A stretch of DNA of 6,931 bases from Thermoanaerobacterales bacterium (GTDB taxonomy: Bacteria; Bacillota; Thermosediminibacteria; Thermosediminibacterales; Tepidanaerobacteraceae). Where the stretch lies: assembly GCA_012839145.1 (NCBI GenBank), contig DUNY01000139.1, positions 1-6,931 of the forward strand, in the 5' to 3' direction. The position numbers were made by a program, and so were the translations under genes. Below, piece by piece: positions 1 through 4,720 of this stretch; within the stretch, counting starts at the first letter, position 1, and each line of letters opens with the position of its first letter. A model generated the notes under the pieces. The model was not told the origin of the DNA and did no database searches. It saw only the letters and a program-made list of their open reading frames with translations.

Positions 1-1
1 A

Positions 2-190
2 TATATGCCCTTCGTCGATAAAAAAGATCTGAGCTTAAGCCAGAAAGGCGACGAACTCATCATCAGAGCCGGCAACTTTAAAAGAAATATCATCCTCCCA
101 AGAACCCTCCTGAATTATGAGGTCAAAGGCGCTAAGTTTGTTGAAGAGATTTTAAAAATACAGTTTGGAGGTCCTGATGATGAAAAATGA
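2..190 (+). CDS. ArsA-family ATPase, C-terminal end (partial, 5' truncated by window)
   Basis: Only the last roughly 62 codons are present; the reading frame is open to the left edge, so the gene begins outside the window. The visible part (PFVDKKDLSLSQKGDELIIR, then GNFKRNIILPRTL) matches the small beta-sandwich, HSP20-like domain that ends many bacterial ArsA/Get3-type ATPases. There the pattern 'K-G-D-E-L-x-x-x-x-G-x-x-x-R-x-I-x-L-P' is typical. Family members are soluble, dimeric P-loop ATPases. Some drive arsenite efflux with ArsB and others handle tail-anchored membrane proteins, but many clostridial ones have no proven role and no ars gene is visible here. The ATP-binding part is not in the window, so activity cannot be judged. 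The ATG at position 5 lies inside the domain and has no ribosome binding site, so it is not the start. The stop codon overlaps the start of the next gene, which suggests translational coupling. Confidence 0.75.
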   Translation, partial: YMPFVDKKDLSLSQKGDELIIRAGNFKRNIILPRTLLNYEVKGAKFVEEILKIQFGGPDDEK

Positions 191-392
191 AGAATTGCTC
201 AAAAATCTTTTGGGATTAAAACTGCAAACCATCGATTGCATGCTCGAACTGCTTCCTGTGGAGATACAAGGTCATGTTAAACAAGTGGAGAACAGGTTCA
301 TCACCATACTTCATGAAATAACACAAGAGTATTTACAAAAAAAAGAAACCAATCAGGAAAAAAAAGGCTTAAACTCAATACCAATTGACTGA
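180..392 (+). CDS. Small hypothetical protein, overlapping the ArsA-type gene
   Basis: This is a 70-residue protein that I do not recognise. A strong ribosome binding site, GGAGGT at 167-172, lies 7 nt before the ATG at 180. A second ATG at 177 sits only 4 nt away, and a TTG at 165 would overlap the ribosome binding site, so 180 is preferred. The start lies inside the end of the ArsA-type gene (11-nt overlap), so the two are probably co-transcribed and translationally coupled. The sequence is predicted to be almost wholly helical: LLKNLLGLKLQTIDCMLELL, then a charged helix near residues 30-55, then a lysine-rich polar tail (KKETNQEKKG). There is no signal peptide and no clear membrane helix. 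There is one cysteine, near residue 20. An amphipathic helical partner of the ATPase is possible but is only inferred from position. Confidence 0.6.
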   Translation: MKNEELLKNLLGLKLQTIDCMLELLPVEIQGHVKQVENRFITILHEITQEYLQKKETNQEKKGLNSIPID

Positions 393-488
393 GTTACTTA
401 ACATGTTTTCTGCCCTTTCTTTAGTTTTCCTTTATTATTTGTCTGGTTTATGTGCAAAAAACACTGTCATTAACCCTTTGGTAACTTG
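393..488. other. Short AT-rich spacer between the small hypothetical gene and the tRNA promoter
   Basis: I see no open reading frame with a ribosome binding site and no good terminator here. How transcription of the preceding gene pair ends is not obvious from the sequence. Confidence 0.4.
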
Positions 489-517
489 TTGACTTAAATC
501 CTTAAACATTGTAAAAT
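489..517 (+). promoter_or_regulatory. Sigma-A type promoter of the tRNA-Thr gene
   Basis: The -35 box TTGACT (489-494) and the -10 box TAAAAT (512-517) are separated by exactly 17 nt. Each differs from consensus at one position. The predicted start is near 524, a few bases before the mature tRNA 5' end at 528. This fits a strong, short-leader tRNA promoter. Confidence 0.75.
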
Positions 518-527
518 ATAAAGGCAG

Positions 528-602
528 GCTGATGTGGCTCAGGGGTAGAGCAGCGCACTCGTAATGCGCAGGTCGCCGGTTCAAATCCGGCCATCAGCTC
601 CA
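528..602 (+). tRNA. tRNA-Thr (anticodon CGT), CCA end encoded
   Basis: The sequence folds into a full cloverleaf. The acceptor stem GCTGATG (528-534) pairs perfectly with CATCAGC (592-598). The D stem is GCTC/GAGC (537-540 with 548-551) and the anticodon stem is GCGCA/TGCGC (553-557 with 565-569). The anticodon loop CTCGTAA places CGT at 560-562, which reads the threonine codon ACG. The T stem GCCGG/CCGGC (575-579 with 587-591) encloses the normal TTCAAAT loop. The discriminator base is T599, and the CCA end (600-602) is encoded in the DNA. All stems are intact, so the gene should be functional. It stands alone, with its own promoter and terminator. ACG is often also read by tRNA-Thr(TGT), so this is likely an accessory isoacceptor. 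Confidence 0.96.
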
Positions 603-611
603 TGTGAAACC

Positions 612-648
612 AAAAGCTTTCGGATTTTGTGCCGAAAGCTTTTTTGTT
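612..648 (+). terminator. Rho-independent terminator of the tRNA-Thr gene
   Basis: AAAAGCTTTCGG (612-623) pairs perfectly with CCGAAAGCTTTT (632-643), a 12-bp stem with an 8-nt loop. Its 3' arm runs into a T-rich tract (640-648). It starts 10 nt after the tRNA 3' end, so the tRNA is a separate transcription unit. Confidence 0.88.
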
Positions 649-754
649 ATTTGCTGGGCCCCACATAATTAGAGCAGTCATGTAATCTCAGCGCTCAAAT
701 TTGCCATGAAACTTAAAGATATTAAAGAATCATTTTGATAAGTTTTTTACTATA

Positions 755-787
755 TGCTTTTTAATTCTCAAGAACAATTAAAAAGCA
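755..787. repeat. Perfect 12-bp inverted repeat upstream of the feo promoter
   Basis: TGCTTTTTAATT (755-766) and AATTAAAAAGCA (776-787) are exact reverse complements around a 9-nt centre, CTCAAGAAC. The dyad ends 12 nt before the feo -35 box. It has no following T tract on either strand, so it does not look like a normal terminator. It could be an operator, an activator site, or chance symmetry in AT-rich DNA. Confidence 0.6.
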
Positions 788-799
788 GAAATAACATTA

Positions 800-828
800 T
801 TGACAAATATAAAGATACATAGTAATAT
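800..828 (+). promoter_or_regulatory. Sigma-A type promoter of the feo operon
   Basis: The -35 box TTGACA (800-805) is a perfect consensus match. The -10 box TAATAT (823-828) follows after exactly 17 nt. The predicted transcription start, near 835, falls inside the Fur box at 834-848, giving a leader of about 58 nt before feoA. Such a strong core promoter fits a gene set kept off by a repressor and switched on by iron limitation. Confidence 0.8.
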
Positions 829-833
829 TTAAT

Positions 834-848
834 TGAGAATGATTTTCA
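834..848. promoter_or_regulatory. Fur box at the feo transcription start
   Basis: TGAGAATGATTTTCA matches the Gram-positive Fur 7-1-7 consensus TGATAATNATTATCA at 12 of the 14 specified positions, and the two arms are symmetrical except at one pair. It lies directly after the -10 box, where bound Fur would block RNA polymerase. Iron-loaded Fur repression of the downstream iron uptake genes is the expected meaning. Confidence 0.8.
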
Positions 849-892
849 TTGTTGGATATTAGTATTATATACATTCAAAGGAGGTCTCTTAT

Positions 893-1114
893 ATGTCACT
901 AACCTTGGATAAGGTTCCTATAGGCTCAAGGGTAAAAGTCAAAAATATCTCCGGAAGCAGTTTCAAGAGAAGGTTGATGGATATGGGTATAGTCCCGGGT
1001 TCGGAAATATCAATCGAGGGAAAAGCACCCCTGGGAGATCCTATTGAAATCTTAGTCAGAGGTTACAGGCTTACCCTAAGAAAAAACGAAGCTATGTGTG
1101 TTTTAGTGCAATAA
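893..1114 (+). CDS. feoA: Ferrous iron transport protein FeoA (first copy)
   Basis: This 73-residue protein has the usual length and pattern of FeoA, a cytosolic SH3-like beta barrel that works with the permease FeoB. It shows the opening V-P-I-G-S-R-V-K-V strand, the helix and turn RRLMDMGIVPG (residues 26-36), the middle GDPIEILVRGYRLTLRKNEA and a hydrophobic last strand. There is no signal peptide or membrane helix. The start is well supported: AAAGGAGGT at 877-885 lies 7 nt before the ATG. It is the first gene after the Fur-controlled promoter and is followed 12 nt later by a second FeoA gene. It is the more canonical of the two copies. FeoA is thought to modulate FeoB GTPase or transport activity, but the mechanism is still debated. 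DtxR-type regulators carry a similar domain, but no DNA-binding part is present here. Confidence 0.93.
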   Translation: MSLTLDKVPIGSRVKVKNISGSSFKRRLMDMGIVPGSEISIEGKAPLGDPIEILVRGYRLTLRKNEAMCVLVQ

Positions 1115-1126
1115 TAAGGAGGTCAA

Positions 1127-1360
1127 ATGACAATGACTCAGTCTTTAATATTTTTTCCCGAAGGAACTAAGGGCAAAATTTGCGATATTACCGGCGGTCG
1201 AATGGTTTCCAAGCGTCTCTTTGAAATGGGGTTTAATAAGGGCCAGGAAATTGAAGTTATAAAAAATGATGCAGGACCTTTAGTGGTAGGTTTAAACGGC
1301 AGCAGGGTTGCAGTAGGACGAGGTATGGCTTTTAAGATACTTTTAAATCCGGTGGGTTAA
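1127..1360 (+). CDS. feoA: FeoA-domain protein (second, divergent copy)
   Basis: This second FeoA-type protein has 77 residues. The family core is clear: KGKICDITGGRMVSKRLFEM followed by GF-N-K-G-Q-E-I-E-V, then GPLVVGLNGSRVAVGRGMA and the final strand FKILL. It differs strongly from the first copy. It has an extra N-terminal stretch (TQSLIFFPEG), GPLVVGLNGSRVAVGRG in place of GDPIEILVRGYRLTLRKNE, and a lone cysteine near residue 19. The ribosome binding site AAGGAGGT (1116-1123) lies just 3 nt before the ATG at 1127. An in-frame ATG at 1133 has 9 nt spacing and may be the true start, removing two residues. Twin FeoA genes before feoB are common in Clostridia. The two proteins could form a heteromeric partner for FeoB, but that is inference. 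Confidence 0.88.
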   Translation: MTMTQSLIFFPEGTKGKICDITGGRMVSKRLFEMGFNKGQEIEVIKNDAGPLVVGLNGSRVAVGRGMAFKILLNPVG

Positions 1361-1388
1361 CCTATCGTCATTTTTTTTATAGATTTAT

Positions 1389-1403
1389 TGATAATGGTTC
1401 TCA
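1389..1403. promoter_or_regulatory. Second Fur-box-like dyad, between feoA2 and feoB
   Basis: TGATAATGGTTCTCA matches the Fur 7-1-7 consensus TGATAATNATTATCA at 12 of 14 specified positions; its left arm is a perfect match. It sits 7 nt before the feoB ribosome binding site. I see no strong promoter near it, so it could be a roadblock site, the control site of a weak internal promoter, or chance. Confidence 0.55.
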
Positions 1404-1425
1404 ATGATTGAGGAGGGGAGTTTTT

Positions 1426-3441
1426 GTGATTACAGTAGCATTGGCGGGAAATCCCAATTGCGGTAAAACTACAATCTTTAATGCTCTGACCGGTACTAAT
1501 CAGCATGTAGGAAATTGGCCGGGAGTGACCGTTGAAAAAAAAGAAGGCATACTCAAGTTTGAAGGCAAGCAATACAATATTGTGGATTTACCGGGCACAT
1601 ACAGTCTTGGGGCTTATTCTGAAGATGAAGTTGTGGCTAGAGATTTTATATTGAAAGAAAAACCGGATCTTGTTATTAATGTAGTAGATGCAACAAATAT
1701 TGAAAGAAATCTGTATCTCACAACTCAGCTTTTGGAGATGGAAGTCAATGTAATCATAGCCCTTAATATGATGGACGAGACCCAAAATATGGGGATAAAG
1801 ATTGATATAGATTCACTTTCAGAACAATTAGGAGTGCCAATAATTCCAACTATTGCATCTCGGTTAAAGGGTATTGATGATTTGAAAATAAAACTATCTG
1901 AAACTATAGGTAGTGACAGGGAAAAAACCGGGAAAATCGACTATGGGCAGGAAATCAATGATGTAATTGCATCTTTGAAAGAAATTATTGTGCAAGATAC
2001 TTCTTTAAAAGTCTACCCTGCCGATTTTATAGCACTGAAACTTCTGGAAAATGATAAATACATGGTGGATTTTATAGAGAAAAAGAATCCATATATTTTA
2101 GAGAAAGCAAAAATTTATGTGGATGATTTAACAAATTCTATTGGACTTGAACCTGAAATGGTCATAGTCGATAAAAGATATGAGTTTATCGGCAATGCCG
2201 TTCATAAAAGCGTGAAAAAACCAAAATATCGGATTGAAACAACATCGGATAAAATAGATAAGATATTGACTCATAAATGGTTTGGGCTGCCCATTTTCAT
2301 TGTGATAATGTTTAGTATTTATCACTTGACTTTTGCCATCGGTGAGGAAGTTTTGGGTGGTAGTGTAGCATACTTAATGGAAAGTTTTTGTGAGATCACG
2401 GAAAGTCTACTTCACAGTATCAATGCACCGGAAATGTTGGTGTCCTTTGTAGTTGACGGCATATTCGGCGGAGTGGGTGCTGTTGTGGAATTTGTTCCTT
2501 TAATAATGATATTGTATATTTTGCTCGGAATACTGGAGGACAGCGGCTACATGGCAAGGGCTGCTTATGTAATGGACAGGATTATGAGAGCCTTAGGGCT
2601 GCACGGCAAAACATTTATATCCATGTTGGTAGGTGTAGGATGTAACGTTCCGGGAATTATGTCCGCAAGAACCCTTGACAGCAAAAAGGACAGAATGATA
2701 GCCATACTGATCAATCCTTTTATATCCTGTGGTGCCAGATTGCCCATATACTTGGTTTTTATATCGGCCTTCTTTCCAAAACATGGGGGAACTGTGCTAT
2801 TCATACTTTACGCCACCGGATTTATCGTGGCCATATTGATGGGAAAACTCTTCAGTAAAACACTGTTTAAGGGTGAAACCTCTTATTTTATAATGGAACT
2901 GCCTCCTTACCGTATGCCCACTTTCAAAGGTGTCTTAATACACATGTGGGATAAAGTAGGAGGATTTTTGAAGCGGGCGGGAACAGTTATATTTGCAGTG
3001 GTAACAATGCTATGGGTGCTGTCGGTCTTACCTTACGGAGTGGAACCTTACAGTGAGGCCAGCATTTTAGGCAGGATCGGTTCCTTCATATCACCCATAT
3101 TTAAGCCGGCGGGATTTGGCACCTGGCAGGCCTCAGTAGGTCTTTTCGCAGGAATAGTCGCAAAAGAAGCTGTAGTCGCCACATTGGGTATGGTGTACGC
3201 CGGGGTGGAAGAAGGTGCTGAGCTTATAACAGCCATACAACAGTCCTTTACCCCCTTGAGTGCCTTTGCCTTCATGATAATGACCCTATTATATACCCCC
3301 TGTGCCGCTGTGATAGGTACAGTAAGAAGGGAAACTGATTCATGGAAATGGACCTTGTTCACCGTTGTCTATACTTTCTTAGTAGGCTGGATCGGAGCAG
3401 TTCTAGTGTTTCAAATCGGCAGGCTTTTAGGTTTTAGTTAA
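1426..3441 (+). CDS. feoB: Ferrous iron transport protein B (FeoB), GTP-dependent Fe(II) permease
   Basis: This is the main Fe(II) importer of the inner membrane, 671 residues, a normal length for the short Gram-positive form. The N-terminal G domain is complete: G1 GNPNCGKTT (8-16), the switch I region GNWPGVTV (29-36), G3 DLPG (54-57) and G4 NMMD (114-117). A helical guanine-dissociation-inhibitor-like region follows, up to about residue 265. The membrane part has several hydrophobic helices and the two Gate repeats with conserved cysteines: GCNVPGIMSARTL (C406) and SCGARLP (C435). A third conserved cysteine lies in LLYTPCAAVIGTVRRE (C626). The GTG at 1426 is chosen as start because AGGAGGGG (1411-1418) lies just before it and homologs begin close to the G1 motif. 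A TTG at 1408 would precede this ribosome binding site. A 65-nt gap with a Fur-like dyad separates it from feoA2. No frameshift or missing key motif is seen. Confidence 0.97.
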   Translation: MITVALAGNPNCGKTTIFNALTGTNQHVGNWPGVTVEKKEGILKFEGKQYNIVDLPGTYSLGAYSEDEVVARDFILKEKPDLVINVVDATNIERNLYLTTQLLEMEVNVIIALNMMDETQNMGIKIDIDSLSEQLGVPIIPTIASRLKGIDDLKIKLSETIGSDREKTGKIDYGQEINDVIASLKEIIVQDTSLKVYPADFIALKLLENDKYMVDFIEKKNPYILEKAKIYVDDLTNSIGLEPEMVIVDKRYEFIGNAVHKSVKKPKYRIETTSDKIDKILTHKWFGLPIFIVIMFSIYHLTFAIGEEVLGGSVAYLMESFCEITESLLHSINAPEMLVSFVVDGIFGGVGAVVEFVPLIMILYILLGILEDSGYMARAAYVMDRIMRALGLHGKTFISMLVGVGCNVPGIMSARTLDSKKDRMIAILINPFISCGARLPIYLVFISAFFPKHGGTVLFILYATGFIVAILMGKLFSKTLFKGETSYFIMELPPYRMPTFKGVLIHMWDKVGGFLKRAGTVIFAVVTMLWVLSVLPYGVEPYSEASILGRIGSFISPIFKPAGFGTWQASVGLFAGIVAKEAVVATLGMVYAGVEEGAELITAIQQSFTPLSAFAFMIMTLLYTPCAAVIGTVRRETDSWKWTLFTVVYTFLVGWIGAVLVFQIGRLLGFS

Positions 3442-3493
3442 TATCAAATGTCAGTCTCGGCAGGAAAGACCAAATCCAATTACCGACACAGAG

Positions 3494-3523
3494 TTGCCTT
3501 TAAACTACAAAAATATATATATT
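3494..3523 (+). promoter_or_regulatory. Possible weak internal promoter before the feoC-like gene
   Basis: TTGCCT (3494-3499) is followed after 18 nt by TATATT (3518-3523), with TATATA (3516-3521) as an alternative at 16 nt. The gap between feoB and the next gene is 105 nt, long for a tight operon, and shows no clear terminator. Separate or additional transcription of the downstream gene is possible but weakly supported, as AT-rich DNA gives such matches by chance. Confidence 0.3.
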
Positions 3524-3546
3524 CATAAGAATTGTGTGGTGAAAAA

Positions 3547-3816
3547 ATGTTATTGGAAGTATTAAAGAAAATTCGTGATATGCAATTTTTCTCTTTAACA
3601 CAATTGGCCAGTGAATTGAATATTGATAAAACCATGGCATCACATATAATAGAGCAGCTCAAAACAATGGGTTACCTCAAAGAAGAAGTAATGGACTTTT
3701 CGTGTAATAGTGATTGCAAAAAATGCGCAAGTTGCCCTGGTGTGAGTAGTATAAGACCCACAAAGACTTTAACTGTTACAGAAAAAGGAATCCTGGCTTT
3801 AACACGAGTAGTTTAA
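3547..3816 (+). CDS. FeoC-like winged-helix protein with four-cysteine cluster
   Basis: This is an 89-residue cytosolic protein. Residues 1-50 form a winged-helix DNA-binding-type fold: helix LLEVLKKIRD, then FSLTQLASELNIDKTMASHI as helix-turn-helix, then IEQLKTMGYL leading into the wing. A cysteine cluster follows at C53, C57, C60 and C63 (CX3CX2CX2C). The tail ends in TKTLTVTEKGILAL, which resembles the last strand and helix of winged-helix regulators. FeoC proteins share this plan; in some, the cysteines bind an oxygen-sensitive Fe-S cluster. The ATG at 3547 is preferred because FeoC-type proteins begin right at the first helix. The ribosome binding site is weak (GGTGA at 3538-3542), and a TTG at 3532 in frame has none. 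Its position after feoB supports a role as an Fe- or redox-responsive partner or regulator of Feo. Whether it binds DNA or FeoB is not known. Confidence 0.8.
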   Translation: MLLEVLKKIRDMQFFSLTQLASELNIDKTMASHIIEQLKTMGYLKEEVMDFSCNSDCKKCASCPGVSSIRPTKTLTVTEKGILALTRVV

Positions 3817-3835
3817 CTTCCCCTTATAATCTAGA

Positions 3836-3879
3836 GACGTTTTATTCGCCAATTTTTGATGGCAAATAAAACGTCCTTT
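3836..3879. terminator. Long hairpin between convergent genes, probable terminator of the feo operon
   Basis: GACGTTTTATTCGCCA (3836-3851) pairs with TGGCAAATAAAACGTC (3860-3875): a 16-bp stem with a single C-A mismatch and an 8-nt loop. It lies between the stop of the feoC-like gene and the stop of the opposing zinc-ribbon gene. The T tract is poor on both sides (CTTT on the + strand), so termination may be incomplete, but position and stability fit a shared bidirectional terminator. Confidence 0.65.
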
Positions 3880-3918
3880 AACAGAGGTAGCTTGTTTTGT
3901 TAAATATAAAATAGTATA

Positions 3919-4320
3919 TTACTCCAAGTCTCTACCACATTTGGGGCAATAAACAAAGTCCTCTTTTATTGTCCTGCCGCAATAAGGACAGTAGGCCTTT
4001 TCCTCGTACTTGACCGGATCTCGAGTGTTATTCTTTATTTGGGACTTTGTGCCCCTTATATAATCATGTATCGGGTCCGCCTCTTCACCCTCTTCCGCTA
4101 TATCATAAAGGGACATCCGATTTTCACCGGTGGCATTTTTATAATTGTAAACCGCCTGTACAATGGCAATTACTATGAATACCACTCCGAACAACGGGAA
4201 AATCGTGGGTGCTCCCATACTGGATGCCATTATTACCCAAAATACTCCAAAAACAGCTGCAGCTATACTGCCTATGGTTCCCATTGCTGATGGTCCACGA
4301 CCGGGCTTAATGCTTTTCAC
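3919..4320 (-). CDS. Two-helix membrane protein with C-terminal zinc ribbon
   Basis: This is a 133-residue protein of unknown function. Residues 13-35 (MGTIGSIAAAVFGVFWVIMA and on) and about 39-60 (IFPLFGVVFIVIAIVQAVYN) are two membrane helices joined by a very short turn. A charged linker follows, acidic (EEGEEADP) and then basic. The C-terminus is a zinc ribbon, CPYCGRTIKEDFVYCPKCG, with cysteines at 111, 114, 125 and 128 (CX2C, 10 residues, CX2C). The ribbon should lie on the same side as the N-terminus, most likely the cytoplasm. The GTG start is supported by AGGGGTGA on the minus strand (4326-4333), 5 nt upstream. It stands alone, convergent with the feo operon and divergent from cysK. 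Proteins of this plan with an N-terminal R-P/G-R-G-P-S-A motif are seen in Clostridia. A scaffold or stress role is conceivable, but nothing in the sequence fixes it. Confidence 0.8.
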   Translation of the reverse strand: MKSIKPGRGPSAMGTIGSIAAAVFGVFWVIMASSMGAPTIFPLFGVVFIVIAIVQAVYNYKNATGENRMSLYDIAEEGEEADPIHDYIRGTKSQIKNNTRDPVKYEEKAYCPYCGRTIKEDFVYCPKCGRDLE

Positions 4321-4333
4321 TTAAATCACCCCT

Positions 4334-4629
4334 GATTATTAAATAGCGCTCTTTAATTTGGACATGCACACCTGCTTAGAGCAATTTTTAACCCTACATA
4401 TATAAGACGTTAATAATTAAAGTAAAGTTCCTTTCTTTATTTCATTTTTAATAGCAGTGATTTGCTGTTTATCCCTTTCAAATCCACTGATTATGATTTT
4501 TCATTACTGGATCCGGGTTTTTATCTTAGCTTTTATATCCAATAAATATGTTCATCCAAGACGTCTTCAGAAATAGTGTTAGCTGTTGCCCATTACCTAC
4601 TTTACCCTAATAAGAGTTACAGCGGTATA
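4334..4629. other. AT-rich divergent intergenic region without a recognisable gene
   Basis: I read this stretch on both strands for a riboswitch, a T-box leader (including its AGGGTGGAACCGCG-type antiterminator), a tRNA, a small ORF with a ribosome binding site, and insertion-sequence ends. None was found. It must hold the promoter of the minus-strand zinc-ribbon gene, but no good -35/-10 pair stands out. Only short, weak dyads are visible, for example AGCA...TGCT near 4453-4466. Confidence 0.5.
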
Positions 4630-4658
4630 TTGACAAAATCCATATCAAAGACTACTAT
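4630..4658 (+). promoter_or_regulatory. Predicted sigma-A promoter of cysK
   Basis: TTGACA (4630-4635) is a perfect -35 box. TACTAT (4653-4658) follows after 17 nt and matches the -10 consensus at 4 of 6 positions. The predicted start near 4665 leaves a leader of about 56 nt, too short for a SAM riboswitch or a T-box. Confidence 0.6.
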
Positions 4659-4672
4659 AAGCATATTATATG

Positions 4673-4686
4673 AAACATTTATGTTT
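4673..4686. promoter_or_regulatory. Dyad in the cysK leader, possible operator
   Basis: AAACAT (4673-4678) and ATGTTT (4681-4686) form a perfect 6-bp inverted repeat around TT. It lies about 8 to 21 nt after the predicted transcription start, where a repressor could act. It does not obviously match a known sulfur-regulator site, and in AT-rich DNA it may be chance. Confidence 0.3.
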
Positions 4687-4720
4687 AATGTTTTTACTTT
4701 TTATAACGGGAGGTATTGTC

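Noticed and set aside
5..190. Complete small gene starting at the ATG at position 5
   Set aside because: The frame is open to the window edge, the ATG has no ribosome binding site and lies within a recognisable C-terminal domain.
372..395. Hairpin AACTCA/TGAGTT around the stop of the small hypothetical gene as a terminator
   Set aside because: Only 6 bp with a 12-nt loop and no T tract.
570..602. tRNA 3' end as an integration site for a mobile element
   Set aside because: No second copy of the tRNA 3' end and no integrase or phage-like gene occurs in the window.
1408..1425. TTG at 1408 as the feoB start
   Set aside because: It precedes the AGGAGGGG ribosome binding site; GTG at 1426 follows it and agrees with the family's usual N-terminus.
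3048..3362. Open reading frame of 104 codons on the minus strand
   Set aside because: It lies wholly within feoB, has no family resemblance and is a shadow of the coding frame.
3532..3546. TTG at 3532 as the start of the FeoC-like gene
   Set aside because: No ribosome binding site precedes it; ATG at 3547 places the first helix at the N-terminus as in the family.
4670..4720. Hydrophobic N-terminal extension of CysK from the ATG at 4670
   Set aside because: It looks a little like a signal peptide, but there is no ribosome binding site, the predicted transcript starts only about 5 nt before it, and CysK is cytosolic; GGGAGGT supports 4721.
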